Below, one piece after another: positions 17,282 to 28,123 of a stretch of 64,000 bases of DNA. The position numbers and the translations under genes were made by a program. Location of the stretch: NCBI RefSeq assembly GCF_001424345.1, contig NZ_LMPF01000020.1, forward strand, positions 124,001 through 188,000, written 5' to 3'. Under the pieces are notes generated by a model, which saw only the letters and a program-made list of their open reading frames with translations, was not told where the DNA came from and ran no database searches. Positions within the stretch are counted from its first letter, which is position 1. Each line of letters opens with the position of its first letter. The DNA is from Burkholderia sp. Leaf177. Its GTDB lineage: Bacteria > Pseudomonadota > Gammaproteobacteria > Burkholderiales > Burkholderiaceae.

Positions 17282-18490
17282 ATGCCGTTTTCCTTGTTTC
17301 GCCGCCGCCGCGCAGTATCCGGCGCATCGTCCGATGACTCATCCGCTGCTCCATCCTTCCGATGGACCTTGTGGCTGGCCGTGCTGCTTGCGGTTCTGGC
17401 TCTGCATTGGGTGGCGGGACGTTGGGTGGACAGGAGCCGGAATGTGTCGAATCCCGCGCCGCCTGAGCACGTTCCGGTACAGGTCGAATTGCTGACGCCC
17501 AAGCCGGTCGCGCAAGCACCGGCGACTGCCGCGCCGACGCCAGCGCCGAAACCCACGCCCGCGCCTCGCCTGGCTCCGCAACCGGCGCACGCCATCACGA
17601 CCACGCAGCAAACGGCACAGACCGCACAGACCGCTGCGGTTGAGGCGGAAAAAGCCGAACAAGCCCAGCAAGCGGCTCAGGCCGCTCAAGCCGCAGCAAA
17701 AGCATCCAGCGATGCAGCCGCTGCCCAGGCAGCGTCGGCTGCAACTGCAAAAGCGGCCTCATCCGGCGATAAATTCGACGTCCCGCCCACTGGCGAGCTT
17801 CGCTACGACACGCTCATCAACGGCGTCATGAACCAGACCGGCACCATCCACTGGATCAATTCCGCGCAACACTACGAGATGGTTGTATCGATTCCTTTGC
17901 CTTTCGTTGGACCGTTCGTCTATTCCAGCAAGGGTCATATCGATGGCTTCGGCATCGCGCCCGAGCAATATTCCGAACAGCGCGGCCGTCGCGCGGCCGA
18001 CATCACCGTCTTCGATCGCACCACGAAACAACTCGTCTATACGCGTACGCCGAACAGCCAGCCGCTCGCCGATGGTGCCCAGGATCGTTTTAGCGTCGTC
18101 ATGCAACTTGCCAGCCTCGTACGCGGTTCGCCCGATACCTATAAACCCGGTGTGGTGCGTCAGTTCAGCGTTGCTGACAACGACAGCAACGAGATCTGGC
18201 CGATAGAAACCGTGGGCGACGAAAACGTCCAGGCCCGCGATGGCAACGTCCAGGCGCGCCATTTCACACGCTTGGCGAGACGCGATGGCGATCGGCGCCG
18301 TCTCGATATCTGGCTTGCGCCGTCGATTGGATGGTTGCCGGTCCGGATCGTGCAAACCGAGCCCAACGGCTTGCAGATGGAACTGATTTGGCGCGGCAAA
18401 CTTCAGCCGCCGACGCCCGCGACGGGTGCGGGCACGGCGGATGCGTCGCCAGAAGCGACACCCGGCGCGCCCGAGCCCGACAAGCCCTGA
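17282..18490 (+). CDS. DUF3108 domain protein, membrane-anchored
   Basis: This 402-residue protein has one N-terminal membrane segment (about residues 29-46), a long Ala/Gln/Pro/Lys-rich linker (about 65-160) and a periplasmic DUF3108 domain (about 165-380; TGELRYDTLINGVMNQ, WLPVRIVQTEPNGLQMEL). DUF3108 proteins are of unknown function and appear in the cell envelope. The linker suits an arm crossing part of the periplasm. The ATG at 17282 is preceded by an in-frame TTG. A hairpin with arms TTGCATGC/GCATGCAA follows the stop, without a T-run. Confidence 0.85.
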   Translation: MPFSLFRRRRAVSGASSDDSSAAPSFRWTLWLAVLLAVLALHWVAGRWVDRSRNVSNPAPPEHVPVQVELLTPKPVAQAPATAAPTPAPKPTPAPRLAPQPAHAITTTQQTAQTAQTAAVEAEKAEQAQQAAQAAQAAAKASSDAAAAQAASAATAKAASSGDKFDVPPTGELRYDTLINGVMNQTGTIHWINSAQHYEMVVSIPLPFVGPFVYSSKGHIDGFGIAPEQYSEQRGRRAADITVFDRTTKQLVYTRTPNSQPLADGAQDRFSVVMQLASLVRGSPDTYKPGVVRQFSVADNDSNEIWPIETVGDENVQARDGNVQARHFTRLARRDGDRRRLDIWLAPSIGWLPVRIVQTEPNGLQMELIWRGKLQPPTPATGAGTADASPEATPGAPEPDKP

Positions 18491-19072
18491 CCGGCGGCGT
18501 GTTGCATGCAACGGCAAAGCATGCAAGGCGCGTTAAAGATTGCTACGGAAACAACCGTTAAAAAGGTATTCGAATAGCTTCGGGCGCGTGGGTTGCGTGA
18601 CAAGAACATCGGCAGATTTATCGATATGAGCGGCATAGCGAACGTGCGGCAAAACAGCACGTTAGGTATCGTGATCAAAACGGTACAAAGTGTTCTGACA
18701 AAGCAGCACGGAAAGCGCATCCTGAAGTGGCATGAACGTTGGCTGGATGGTTGCTGGAACGTCAACGACAAAGGCGCCCGGCACGTTGTTATAGTGAATG
18801 CAGGTTGATTGACCGTAGGCGTAGTCTGAAGTGGCGGTGAATTCAGTTCCTGATGCAAAATTTGAAATACTTGATGCGGCACATCTGTCCCCGGTAGAAG
18901 AAACACTGCGTTTCGTGGCTCTTCTGGAAACATTTTTGCGGGAGAATGTCTAACAAAGGTCCTCGATGGGCTTTCGGAATCAACGTCGAGGCCACCCCTT
19001 GAATTCCAACCCAAACGCTCAATGTAAGACGCAGAAACGCCTTACGGGCAAACAGGAATAAGGAGTGTCGCC
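18491..19072. other. Long non-coding gap before the DUF3567 gene
   Basis: In these 582 bases I see no supportable gene. Short open frames exist on both strands but lack homology or ribosome sites. Notable are a hairpin TTGCATGC/GCATGCAA (18502-18526) just after the DUF3108 stop, and AATAAGGAG directly upstream of the next ATG. A long 5' leader or a small RNA could fit here. Confidence 0.5.
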
Positions 19073-19330
19073 ATGCAGATGATTTACAACAGCCCCAACT
19101 ATTGCGTAGTCGAATTCCCGCCGCAGGACAATCATCTCGCGATGAAAGCCGGCGGTTACGAGATCGTGGACAAGACCATGCAACGCGAAATTTTTATCGA
19201 TGGCGCCCTTGCGGCACGATTCCGCGAACATGTTCAAAAATTGATGCAGGAAGAACAATCGCTTGAAGATGTCGATGAGTTTCTCGGCCAATTCGACATA
19301 CTGATGAACCAGCCGGTAATTCTTCATTAA
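19073..19330 (+). CDS. DUF3567 family protein
   Basis: An 85-residue acidic cytoplasmic protein, strongly conserved in Burkholderiaceae and of unknown function. The start MQMIYNSPNYCVVEFPP and the tail DEFLGQFDILMNQPVILH are family hallmarks. An AAGGAG site is placed well before the ATG. It is followed by a strong terminator, so it is its own unit just upstream of metH. Confidence 0.92.
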   Translation: MQMIYNSPNYCVVEFPPQDNHLAMKAGGYEIVDKTMQREIFIDGALAARFREHVQKLMQEEQSLEDVDEFLGQFDILMNQPVILH

Positions 19331-19375
19331 CCGTAGCAATCCCGGCTGAGCAGTAAGAACACCCGCGACACCCTT

Positions 19376-19409
19376 AAAAAACCCCGTCACGAAAGTGGCG
19401 GGGTTTTTT
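19376..19409. terminator. Rho-independent terminator
   Basis: CCCCGTCAC-GAAA-GTGGCGGGG with a run of six T after it and six A before it, so it can act in both directions. It ends the DUF3567 transcript. Confidence 0.92.
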
Positions 19410-19500
19410 GTTCTTTGCGGCATTGTGCAGAAGTGCCGTCAAAAAGCGTTTGTGCCTTACTACAGATACAATGTTGGGCTATTTAAGCCTGTTTGGAGCC

Positions 19501-20589
19501 ATGTCCGTCATGAATCCGTCCCTCGCCCCGAAATCCGCCGCCGAACGCCGCCCGTACACGCGCGGCGCCGTTTTGCCTGCCCTTTTGCAGCAGCGCATTC
19601 TCATCCTAGACGGCGCAATGGGAACCATGATCCAGCGTTACAAGCTCGACGAAGCGGCGTATCGGGGAGCACGGTTCGCGGACTATGACCGCGATATCAA
19701 AGGCAATAACGAGTTGTTATCGATTACGCAGCCGCATGTGATTCGCGAGATCCACGATAAATATCTTGCGGCGGGCGCTGACATTATCGAAACGAACACG
19801 TTTGGCGCGACGACCGTGGCACAGGCCGATTACGGCATGGAATCGATCGCGGACGAAATGAACGCGCAATCCGCGAAGCTTGCGCGTGAAGCGTGCGATG
19901 CATTTTCGACGCCGGACAAGCCGCGTTTTGTCGCGGGCGCTATTGGACCGACGCCCAAGACCGCGAGCATTTCACCGGACGTGAACGATCCAGCCGCGCG
20001 CAATGTCACCTTCGACGAACTGCGCGACGCGTATTACGCGCAAGCCAAGGCGTTGATGGACGCAGGCTGCGACCTGTTCCTAGTTGAGACCATCTTTGAC
20101 ACGTTGAACGCGAAGGCCGCGCTTTTCGCGCTCGATCAGTTGTTCGAAGATACGGGCGAATTGTTGCCCATCATGATTTCGGGCACGGTGACGGACGCAT
20201 CCGGCCGGATCTTGTCGGGCCAGACGGTCGAGGCGTTCTGGAACTCGCTGCGTCACGCGCGGCCTTTGACGTTTGGTCTGAACTGCGCGTTGGGCGCGGC
20301 GCTGATGAGGCCGTACATCGCGGAACTGGCGAAGCTTTGCGATACGTATGTGTCGTGTTATCCCAACGCGGGTTTGCCCAACCCCATGAGCGATACCGGC
20401 TTCGATGAAACGCCGGATGTCACGTCGAATTTGCTGAAGGAATTCGCGCAGGCTGGACTGGTGAATCTGGCCGGCGGCTGCTGCGGGACGACGCCGGAAC
20501 ATATCGCGGAAATCGCGAAGGCGCTCGCCGATGTGAAGCCGAGGCAATGGCCGTCGCATTATCGTGAAGATGAGGCAGAGACGGTTTGA
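19501..20589 (+). CDS. metH: Methionine synthase, homocysteine-binding half
   Basis: This 362-residue protein is the N-terminal homocysteine methyltransferase domain of B12-dependent methionine synthase, encoded as its own gene. It has the opening motif [27 protein letters not shown], and the zinc ligands: a Cys in FGLNCALGA and the CC pair in [10 protein letters not shown]. The ATG at 19501 follows GGAG closely; 19510 and 19471 are alternatives. The remaining domains are in the gene at 22442. In Burkholderiaceae the two halves are usually adjacent; here two unrelated genes separate them. Confidence 0.92.
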   Translation: MSVMNPSLAPKSAAERRPYTRGAVLPALLQQRILILDGAMGTMIQRYKLDEAAYRGARFADYDRDIKGNNELLSITQPHVIREIHDKYLAAGADIIETNTFGATTVAQADYGMESIADEMNAQSAKLAREACDAFSTPDKPRFVAGAIGPTPKTASISPDVNDPAARNVTFDELRDAYYAQAKALMDAGCDLFLVETIFDTLNAKAALFALDQLFEDTGELLPIMISGTVTDASGRILSGQTVEAFWNSLRHARPLTFGLNCALGAALMRPYIAELAKLCDTYVSCYPNAGLPNPMSDTGFDETPDVTSNLLKEFAQAGLVNLAGGCCGTTPEHIAEIAKALADVKPRQWPSHYREDEAETV

Positions 20590-20627
20590 AGCTTTGTTTT
20601 CCACGCGTTTCCTACTGGAACTGATCA

Positions 20628-21731
20628 ATGGCCGCCGTCAAGAAACTGACGATCACAGGATACAAATCAATACGTGAATTGCGCGACTTCGAGTTGCGCA
20701 ATTTGAACGTGTTGATTGGGGCCAATGGCGCGGGGAAATCGAACTTTATTAGCTTCTTCCGGATGCTGGCAGAGATTGTTGGAAAGCGATTTCAGCTGTT
20801 CGTAGCGGTCCAGGGGGGGCCCGATGCGTTGCTGCATTTTTCGCGGCAGGCAACGCAGGAAATCTACGCAGAATTAGCAGGCGAAGACGACTCATATTAT
20901 TTTCAGCTAGTCCCGACAAACGATAACCGTCTGGTTTTTGAGGACGAGGGGCTTTGGAACAGAATTGACCGACCGCTAGGGAAATACGACGCCTCTGGAC
21001 AAGAAGAAGGCTTTGTCGGACCGAATGCAGAAACAGGGTTTGGAGAACGCGGTGGCCGCTACACTTCGTCCGTACGCCTAGGTATGGATCGTTGGCGCGT
21101 GTATCACTTCCACGACACCGGCGCCACGGCCAAGGTAAAACAACTTCACGCTCCCTTCGACACATTGCGTCTGCAAGTCGATGGGGGAAACCTTGCTGCC
21201 TATCTTGGCATGCTGCGAACGTCCCATCCCGACAGTTACAGCATGATCGTGGACACGATCAGACTCGTCGCCCCGTTTTTCGACGATTTCGTCCCGGTGC
21301 GCGAAGAAAGCAAGCAGATTCAGCTTGAATGGCTGGAAACAGGCAAGCCTGACGTGGTGTTCAACGCCCACGCGCTATCCGACGGAACGCTTCGTTTCAT
21401 CTGCTTGAGCACGCTTTTAATGCAGCCGTGGGACTTGATGCCGGACACGATTCTTATCGATGAACCGGAACTGGGCCTTCACCCCTATGCAATCAACATA
21501 CTCGCCGACCTGTTGAAGCGCGCGGCCGAACGCAAGCAAGTTATCGTCTCCACGCAATCTGTGGAACTGATGAATTTGATGGAGCCTGAAGATGTCGTCG
21601 TCGTGGATCGGAAAGACGGCGCATCTACATTTCGACGACTCGATTCAGAGCAACTCAAAGGTTGGCTCGAAGATTATTCGCTCGGTGAACTCTGGAATCA
21701 GAATGTGCTGGGCGGGAGACCATCGCGATGA
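20628..21731 (+). CDS. AAA family ATPase (OLD/RecF-like ABC ATPase)
   Basis: This 367-residue ATPase has a Walker A motif at residues 31-39 (GANGAGKSN), an ABC-type signature (LSDGTLRFICLSTLL) and Walker B with catalytic Glu around residue 278 (ILIDEPELGLHP), followed by an ISTQS switch. This is the layout of the OLD/SMC-like ATPases found in many phage-defence modules. It overlaps the next gene, a DUF4276 protein, by four bases (ATGA), so the two products probably act together. The gene looks less GC-rich than metH around it, which suggests acquisition. Function is inferred. Confidence 0.88.
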   Translation: MAAVKKLTITGYKSIRELRDFELRNLNVLIGANGAGKSNFISFFRMLAEIVGKRFQLFVAVQGGPDALLHFSRQATQEIYAELAGEDDSYYFQLVPTNDNRLVFEDEGLWNRIDRPLGKYDASGQEEGFVGPNAETGFGERGGRYTSSVRLGMDRWRVYHFHDTGATAKVKQLHAPFDTLRLQVDGGNLAAYLGMLRTSHPDSYSMIVDTIRLVAPFFDDFVPVREESKQIQLEWLETGKPDVVFNAHALSDGTLRFICLSTLLMQPWDLMPDTILIDEPELGLHPYAINILADLLKRAAERKQVIVSTQSVELMNLMEPEDVVVVDRKDGASTFRRLDSEQLKGWLEDYSLGELWNQNVLGGRPSR

Positions 21732-22432
21732 CGCTTTTGTTTATTGTCGGCGAGGGCCAGACCGAAGAGGCTTTTGTGAAATCCGTGCTGGCGCCCGTCC
21801 TGCGTTTATCCAACATCATTGCGAAGCCCTTGCTCATCGAAACGTCGCGCGGACATCGCGGTGGCGGACTCAGTCTCGACCGCACAAGACGCGCCGTCCG
21901 AAACGTGCTGCTGGAGCATAAAGATGCATACGTAAGCACGATGTTCGACCTCTACGCGCTCGACAAGTCTTTTGCAGGTGTCAACGAATCTGTCGGCATG
22001 GCACCGCCAAACCGTGCTTCGCATATCGAGCGTTTGCTGCACGCGGACATTGTCGCGCGCGTCGGATGCCGGCCGGAGCGTTTCATCGCGCATGTCCAGC
22101 CTCACGAATTCGAGTCGTTGTTGTTCTCGGACATTGGCAAACTTTGCGATGCAGAACCGGAGTGGGACAAACATCGCGCGGCGCTGGCAAAAGTTCGCGC
22201 CGAAGTAACAAATCCGGAATGCATCAATGATTCTCCGCAGACCGCGCCATCCAAACGTCTTGAGATTCTTCGTCCGCGCTATAGAAAAACAACGCACGGC
22301 CCGGCAAGCGCAATAAGAATCACGCTCGATAAAATCCGCGAACAGTGCCCGCATTTCCGGCAGTGGTTTGAACGACTGCTGCAAATTGGCGCGCAGCCAC
22401 TGGCCGTCCGAATCCCAGAATCCATAAGCTAA
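21728..22432 (+). CDS. DUF4276 protein, TOPRIM-like partner of the ATPase
   Basis: This 234-residue protein opens with a short strand and an acidic EGQTEE motif (residues 9-14), followed by D74/D79 in MFDLYALDKSF and a conserved HEFESLLFSD segment. The order of acidic residues resembles the TOPRIM nuclease fold seen in OLD-family and related defence effectors, but the match is by eye. It is translationally coupled to the upstream ATPase. I infer an effector or nuclease whose activity is controlled by the ATPase. It ends only 9 bases before the second metH gene. Confidence 0.8.
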   Translation: MTLLFIVGEGQTEEAFVKSVLAPVLRLSNIIAKPLLIETSRGHRGGGLSLDRTRRAVRNVLLEHKDAYVSTMFDLYALDKSFAGVNESVGMAPPNRASHIERLLHADIVARVGCRPERFIAHVQPHEFESLLFSDIGKLCDAEPEWDKHRAALAKVRAEVTNPECINDSPQTAPSKRLEILRPRYRKTTHGPASAIRITLDKIREQCPHFRQWFERLLQIGAQPLAVRIPESIS

Positions 22433-22441
22433 AGCCCAGCC

Positions 22442-25159
22442 ATGACCGATCACACCATGCGCCTTTCCGGCCTCGAGCCGTTCAACGTCACCGACGGTTC
22501 GCTCTTCATCAACGTGGGCGAGCGGACCAACGTGACGGGATCGAAGGCGTTCTCACGCATGATCCTCAACAACCAGTTCGACGAGGCGCTCGCCGTCGCG
22601 CGGCAGCAGGTTGAGAACGGCGCGCAGATCATCGATATCAACATGGACGAAGCCATGCTCGATTCGAAGGCGGCCATGGTGCGGTTCCTGAACCTGATCG
22701 CGTCGGAACCGGACATTTCGCGCGTGCCGATCATGATCGACTCATCGAAATGGGACGTGATCGAAGCCGGTCTCAAATGCGTGCAGGGCAAGGCGATCGT
22801 GAACTCGATCTCGCTGAAAGAAGGCGAGGACGCGTTCCGCCATCACGCCACGCTGATCCGCCGATACGGCGCCGCCGCCGTCGTCATGGCCTTCGACGAA
22901 GACGGCCAGGCGGACACGTTCGAACGCAAGACGCAAATCTGCAAGCGTTCGTACGATTTCCTCGTGAACGAAGTCGGTTTCCCGCCGGAAGACATCATCT
23001 TCGATCCGAACATTTTCGCGATCGCGACGGGCATCGAGGAACACAACAACTACGCCGTCGATTTCATCAATGCCACGCGCTGGATAAAGGAGAACCTGCC
23101 GTTCGCCAAGATCAGCGGCGGCGTGTCGAACGTGTCGTTCTCGTTTCGCGGCAACGATCCGGTGCGCGAAGCCATCCATACCGTGTTCCTGTATCACGCG
23201 ATTCAGGCGGGCATGGACATGGGTATCGTCAACGCGGGGCAGCTCGGCGTGTACGCGGATCTCGATCCCGAACTGCGCGAACGCGTGGAAGACGTGGTGC
23301 TGAATCGCCGGGAAGACGGCACGGATCGTCTGCTTGAAATCGCCGATAAATTCAAGACCGGCGCCGCGAAGAAAGAAGAGAACCTGGAATGGCGCAATCA
23401 GGACGTCGATAAACGCCTCGCTCACGCGCTCGTTCACGGCATCACGAATTTCATCGTGGAAGATACGGAGGAAGTCCGTCAGCGCATTGAAGCCGCGGGC
23501 GGACGGCCGATCAACGTGATCGAAGGGCCGCTGATGGACGGCATGAATATCGTCGGCGACCTGTTCGGCGCGGGCAAGATGTTCCTGCCGCAAGTGGTCA
23601 AGTCGGCGCGCGTGATGAAGCAGGCGGTCGCGCATTTGATCCCGTACATCGAGGAAGAAAAGAAGCGCATGGCCGATGCCGGCGAGGACGTGCGGCCGAA
23701 GGGCAAGATCGTGATCGCGACCGTGAAGGGCGACGTGCACGACATTGGCAAGAACATCGTTTCAGTCGTGCTCCAGTGCAACAACTTCGAAGTGGTCAAC
23801 ATGGGCGTGATGGTGCCGTGCGCGACCATCTTGGCGAAGGCCAAAGAGGAAGGCGCGGACATCATCGGCTTGTCGGGGCTGATTACGCCGAGCCTTGAAG
23901 AGATGGCTTACGTTGCGTCGGAAATGCAGCGCGACGACTATTTCCGCGGCAAGCAAACGCCGCTGCTGATTGGCGGCGCCACGACTTCGCGCGTGCATAC
24001 GGCCGTCAAAATCGCGCCGCATTACGATGGCCCCGTGGTTTATGTGCCGGATGCATCGCGGTCGGTATCGGTGGCGTCGAGCCTGCTTTCGGATGACGGC
24101 GCGACCAAATATCTGACCGATCTGAAGACGGACTACGAACGCATTCGCACGCAGCACGCGAACCGCAAGGCCACGCCAATGGTGACCTACGCCGAGGCGC
24201 GCGCGAACAAGACGAAGATCGACTGGACGCGTTACGAGCCGAAAAAACCGACGTTTATCGGGCGGCGCGTGTTCAAGAATTACGATCTGGCGGAGCTGGC
24301 GAACTACATCGACTGGGCGCCGTTTTTCCAGACCTGGGATCTCGCCGGTCCGTATCCGGCGATTCTCAATGACGAGATCGTGGGTGAATCGGCGCGGCGT
24401 GTTTTCTCCGATGGCAAGTCCATGCTCTCGCGCATCATTCAGGGCCGCTGGCTGCAGGCGAACGGCGTGGTGATGCTGCTGCCGGCAAACACGGTGAATG
24501 ACGACGACATAGAAATCTATACCGACGATACCCGCACGCAAGTCGCCATGACGTGGCGCAACCTGCGCCAGCAAACGGTGCGTCCGATCGTGGACGGCGT
24601 GCAGCGCGCGAACCGGTCGCTGGCGGATTTCATTGCGCCGAAGGAGTCGGGCGTGGCGGATTACATCGGCATGTTCGCGGTGACGGCGGGGCTTGGCGTC
24701 GAGAAAAAGGAAAAGCAGTTCGAAGCCGATAACGACGACTACAGCGCGATCATGCTCAAGGCGCTGGCCGATCGCTTCGCCGAAGCCTTCGCCGAAGCGC
24801 TGCACGCGCGGGTGCGTCGCGAATTGTGGGGTTATGCGGCTGGCGAAACGCTCGATAACACCGCGATGATCGAAGAGAAGTATCGCGGGATTCGTCCGGC
24901 GCCGGGTTATCCGGCGTGCCCGGATCATCTGGTCAAGCAGGACATGTTCGACGTTCTGCAAGCCAACGAGATCGGCATGACGGTGACCGAGTCGCTTGCC
25001 ATGTTGCCGGCGGCGAGCGTGTCGGGTTTTTACATCGCGCATCCGGAAAGTACGTACTTTTCGGTCGGGAAGATCGCCGACGATCAGGTGGAAAGTTTCG
25101 CGCAGCGCATGGCTTTATCGAAGAACGATGCCGAGCGCGCGCTCGCACCGTTGCTCTAG
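22442..25159 (+). CDS. metH: Methionine synthase, folate/B12/reactivation half
   Basis: The 905-residue protein carries the rest of methionine synthase: a pterin-binding domain ([16 protein letters not shown] near residue 20), the cobalamin cap and B12-binding domains ([10 protein letters not shown], with the axial His, about residue 430) and the C-terminal SAM-dependent reactivation domain ([12 protein letters not shown]). It transfers methyl from methyltetrahydrofolate through cobalamin to homocysteine bound by the partner half. The start is nine bases past the DUF4276 stop, so its expression may now depend on read-through across the inserted pair. Confidence 0.95.
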   Translation: MTDHTMRLSGLEPFNVTDGSLFINVGERTNVTGSKAFSRMILNNQFDEALAVARQQVENGAQIIDINMDEAMLDSKAAMVRFLNLIASEPDISRVPIMIDSSKWDVIEAGLKCVQGKAIVNSISLKEGEDAFRHHATLIRRYGAAAVVMAFDEDGQADTFERKTQICKRSYDFLVNEVGFPPEDIIFDPNIFAIATGIEEHNNYAVDFINATRWIKENLPFAKISGGVSNVSFSFRGNDPVREAIHTVFLYHAIQAGMDMGIVNAGQLGVYADLDPELRERVEDVVLNRREDGTDRLLEIADKFKTGAAKKEENLEWRNQDVDKRLAHALVHGITNFIVEDTEEVRQRIEAAGGRPINVIEGPLMDGMNIVGDLFGAGKMFLPQVVKSARVMKQAVAHLIPYIEEEKKRMADAGEDVRPKGKIVIATVKGDVHDIGKNIVSVVLQCNNFEVVNMGVMVPCATILAKAKEEGADIIGLSGLITPSLEEMAYVASEMQRDDYFRGKQTPLLIGGATTSRVHTAVKIAPHYDGPVVYVPDASRSVSVASSLLSDDGATKYLTDLKTDYERIRTQHANRKATPMVTYAEARANKTKIDWTRYEPKKPTFIGRRVFKNYDLAELANYIDWAPFFQTWDLAGPYPAILNDEIVGESARRVFSDGKSMLSRIIQGRWLQANGVVMLLPANTVNDDDIEIYTDDTRTQVAMTWRNLRQQTVRPIVDGVQRANRSLADFIAPKESGVADYIGMFAVTAGLGVEKKEKQFEADNDDYSAIMLKALADRFAEAFAEALHARVRRELWGYAAGETLDNTAMIEEKYRGIRPAPGYPACPDHLVKQDMFDVLQANEIGMTVTESLAMLPAASVSGFYIAHPESTYFSVGKIADDQVESFAQRMALSKNDAERALAPLL

Positions 25160-25298
25160 GCTGATACCGGGAATCACGAAAGCGTAATTTTGGCGAAGTC
25201 TGTTACGGTTATTTTGGATTTCCTTACACTTGGGAGTGTGCGCAGGGCCGTCATGGCGACGGCCACGCATTCTTTAAACGTCTCGGAGAAAGTCGAAA

Positions 25299-25508
25299 AT
25301 GATCAAGCTGACGCCTGTCGTGGCTGTTGCGGTTGCCGTGCTGTGTACATCGTTGAGTCCGGCCGCATTTGCGCAAGCCCCAAAGCCTGGTACGGGAGCG
25401 AGTACGAGCACCGCGTCGAGCTACTCGCCGCCGGTTACCGAGCACAAGAAAAAGCCCCGCAAGGCCAAAGCGAAGAAGCCGATGAGCGATATGGCGGCGT
25501 CGCAATAA
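25299..25508 (+). CDS. Small exported lysine-rich protein
   Basis: This 69-residue protein has a clear signal peptide (about residues 1-25, ending AFAQA) and a short mature part with a Ser/Thr stretch and a Lys-rich tail (KKKPRKAKAKK). GGAG lies about 10 bases before the ATG and a strong terminator follows, so it is a genuine short gene. It is unknown in function; the basic tail could bind an acidic polymer. Confidence 0.72.
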   Translation: MIKLTPVVAVAVAVLCTSLSPAAFAQAPKPGTGASTSTASSYSPPVTEHKKKPRKAKAKKPMSDMAASQ

Positions 25509-25537
25509 AGCGATTGCCAGGTTGTTTTGATATGAAC

Positions 25538-25566
25538 AAAAAAACCCCGCAGCTGCGGGGTTTTTT
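25538..25566. terminator. Rho-independent terminator
   Basis: CCCCGC-AGCT-GCGGGG flanked by A7 and T6. It lies between the small exported protein and the convergent DUF1840 gene and can serve both. Confidence 0.9.
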
Positions 25567-25599
25567 ATGTGCTGCCTTAATACTCGCTGCAACCGGGCT

Positions 25600-25926
25600 T
25601 CAAACGCCCCATAGAATGTCGCCGTTTGCCTGATGCGCGAGACGCATCATGTCGAGGAACGGATAAGCCCGTTGCGACAACCCCACCGGAATCTCGTGCG
25701 GCTCGTGGCCGGCTTCGCCTTCGTGGAAATGGCCGTCGTGTTCGGCGCGTTCCTGCTTATCCACGGCGACCGCTGCTTCCAGCTTCTGGATGCACGCCGG
25801 CAACTCGTCGTGCGTGATGACGCCGCGCTCGCCGAGCCGTTTTCCGATGATGCCAAGCAAATAGTCAGCAAGGTTATCGAGCATCTGCACGTCGGGTGCA
25901 GCGCTGGTTTTGAATGTGATCAGCAT
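25600..25926 (-). CDS. DUF1840 family protein
   Basis: A 108-residue protein starting MLITFKTSAAPDVQMLDNLA, as DUF1840 members do, followed by a central helical stretch with a short acidic/His-rich segment (HDGHFHEGEAGHEPHE) and a C-terminal RAYPFLDMMRLAHQA. Function is unknown. The His/Glu-rich stretch could bind metal. It converges on the small exported protein gene through a shared terminator. Confidence 0.87.
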   Translation of the reverse strand: MLITFKTSAAPDVQMLDNLADYLLGIIGKRLGERGVITHDELPACIQKLEAAVAVDKQERAEHDGHFHEGEAGHEPHEIPVGLSQRAYPFLDMMRLAHQANGDILWGV

Positions 25927-26338
25927 GGCAAGGTCCCTTCCTTTTGTTGGCCTATTGTTTGGCTATGTATTTAGCTATGTTGGGCTATCTATCCGGCAGT
26001 TCAGCGGGTGCGCGGCGAAGTCCAGCCAATCGGTCCGGCGCGTCCGCGCGTTCTAGCAACTCGTGATTCTTTTCCCCGACTCGACCCTGATTCGACATAT
26101 TAGCACCTGCTAAAATCCCGAATTACCTGAGCAAATGTTGCGCCGGATACCAAAACCGTGGTTTATCGGTTTCGCCGGGAACGGCTGCAGCCCTGCCTCC
26201 AGACCCGAACATGCGCATGCGCGCGCGGCAGTTTAATCAACTGCCCAAACTCTGTTTGTCGCGCTTATACCGGCGCGTGGATTAACGAAATTACCCGCGC
26301 TCGGAACGAACAAACACATCACCGGATCAAGAATCAGC
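25927..26338. other. Non-coding gap upstream of argS
   Basis: The 412-base divergent region between the DUF1840 gene and argS. It contains short repeats of GGCTATNTAT around 25955-25995. A long open frame starting at 26158 is a shadow of argS and is not called. No attenuator-like T-box is expected or seen. Confidence 0.45.
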
Positions 26339-28123
26339 ATGCTGCCCGCACAAAAACTTACCCTCGAAACGCTGCTGACCGATGCAGTCAAGCAAGTCGT
26401 ACAGGCGTCGCAAGGCGCATCGGAAGCGAATTTTGTCACGCCGGCCATTGTGCTCGAGCGCCCGAAGGTCGCGGCGCACGGCGACGTGGCGTCGAATGTC
26501 GCCATGCAGCTCGCCAAACCGCTGCGCGCCAATCCGCGCCAACTGGCGCAGCAAATCGTCGATGCCGTGTTGAGCCTGCCCGCGGCGCAAGGTCTGGTCG
26601 AAGCGGCGGAAGTCGCCGGGCCGGGTTTTATCAACTTGCGGCTGGCGGCATCGGCGAAACAAATGGTCGTGCCGGCGGCGCTCGCCGAGGGCGTGAATTA
26701 TGGCAAAAGCACGCGCGACGAAGGCAAGCAGGTGTTGATCGAGTTCGTCTCGGCGAATCCGACCGGCCCGCTACACGTGGGTCACGGCCGTCAAGCCACG
26801 CTCGGCGATGCCTTGGCAAACCTGCTCGCCACGCAAGGCAACGCGGTGCATCGCGAGTTCTATTACAACGACGCTGGCGTGCAGATCGGCAATCTCGCGA
26901 CCTCCACGCAATTGCGCGCGCGCGGTTTCAAACCCGACGACAAGGAATGGCCCGAGAACGCGTACAACGGCGAATACATCGCGGATATCGCGCGTGACTA
27001 TTTGGCCGGAGCCACGGTCGCGGCCAAGGACGGCGCGCCCGTCACCGCGAAAGGCGATGTGGATGATCTCGACGCCATTCGCGTTTTCGCGGTCGCGTAC
27101 TTGCGCCACGAGCAGGATCTGGATCTGACTGCGTTCGGCGTTGCGTTCGACCAGTTTTATCTCGAGTCATCGCTGTATAACGAGGGCCGCGTGCAGGCCA
27201 CCGTCGACGCACTCATCGCAGCGGGCAAGACGTACGAGCAGGACGGCGCTCTGTGGCTGCGCACGACCGACGACGGCGACGACAAAGACCGCGTGATGCG
27301 CAAGTCCGACGGCACGTACACGTACTTCGTGCCGGACGTCGCGTATCACGTGGCGAAGTGGCAGCGCGGTTTCACAAAGGTGATCAACGTGCAGGGTTCG
27401 GACCATCACGGCACCATCGCGCGGGTTCGCGCCGGGCTGCAAGGGCTTGGCATCGGCATTCCGAAGGGTTATCCAGACTACGTGCTGCACAAGATGGTGA
27501 CGGTCATGCGCAACGGCGTGGAAGTGAAGATCTCCAAGCGCGCGGGCAGCTACGTGACCGTGCGCGATCTGATCGAATGGTCGGGCGGCATGACGCCGGG
27601 CGAGGAAGTCGCGCCGGATCAGATCGACGAAGACACCATCCGCCGTGGCCGTGACGCCGTGCGTTTCTTCCTGATTTCGCGCAAGGCGGACACGGAATTT
27701 GTCTTCGATATCGACCTGGCGCTCAAGCAAAGCGACGAGAACCCGGTGTATTACGTGCAGTACGCGCACGCACGCATTTGCACGATCCTCGGCGACTGGA
27801 AAACGCGCTACGCGGGCGATCTCGCTGCGTTGCCGAACGTCGATCTGACGCCGCTTTCGAGCGAACGCGCCATGGCGTTGCTCAACAAGCTCGCGGAATA
27901 TCCGGACATGCTGTCCCACGCCGCCGATGAACTCGCGCCGCACGCCGTCGCTTTCTACCTGCGTGACCTCGCGGGCGAATTCCACTCGTTCTACAATGCG
28001 GAGCGCGTGCTGGTGGACGAAGACAGCGTGCGTAACGCACGTATTGCGTTGCTGGCCGCCACGCGGCAAGTACTCGAAAACGGCCTTGCGCTGATCGGCG
28101 TATCGGCTCCCGTGAAGATGTGA
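26339..28123 (+). CDS. argS: Arginyl-tRNA synthetase
   Basis: ArgS charges tRNA-Arg. The 594-residue class I enzyme has an N-terminal Add1 domain, the HIGH-type motif ([13 protein letters not shown], about residue 140), the conserved [18 protein letters not shown] segment, and a C-terminal DALR anticodon-binding domain (about 470-594). Like most ArgS it lacks a clear [19 protein letters not shown] fills that place. Length is normal. Confidence 0.97.
   Translation: MLPAQKLTLETLLTDAVKQVVQASQGASEANFVTPAIVLERPKVAAHGDVASNVAMQLAKPLRANPRQLAQQIVDAVLSLPAAQGLVEAAEVAGPGFINLRLAASAKQMVVPAALAEGVNYGKSTRDEGKQVLIEFVSANPTGPLHVGHGRQATLGDALANLLATQGNAVHREFYYNDAGVQIGNLATSTQLRARGFKPDDKEWPENAYNGEYIADIARDYLAGATVAAKDGAPVTAKGDVDDLDAIRVFAVAYLRHEQDLDLTAFGVAFDQFYLESSLYNEGRVQATVDALIAAGKTYEQDGALWLRTTDDGDDKDRVMRKSDGTYTYFVPDVAYHVAKWQRGFTKVINVQGSDHHGTIARVRAGLQGLGIGIPKGYPDYVLHKMVTVMRNGVEVKISKRAGSYVTVRDLIEWSGGMTPGEEVAPDQIDEDTIRRGRDAVRFFLISRKADTEFVFDIDLALKQSDENPVYYVQYAHARICTILGDWKTRYAGDLAALPNVDLTPLSSERAMALLNKLAEYPDMLSHAADELAPHAVAFYLRDLAGEFHSFYNAERVLVDEDSVRNARIALLAATRQVLENGLALIGVSAPVKM

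Noticed and set aside
19411-19500. Possible SAH or cobalamin riboswitch ahead of metH
   Set aside because: Only about 90 bases separate the terminator from the metH start and no conserved riboswitch core was seen.
26158-26997. Plus-strand frame overlapping the argS start
   Set aside because: Out of frame with argS, very Arg-rich and without motifs.
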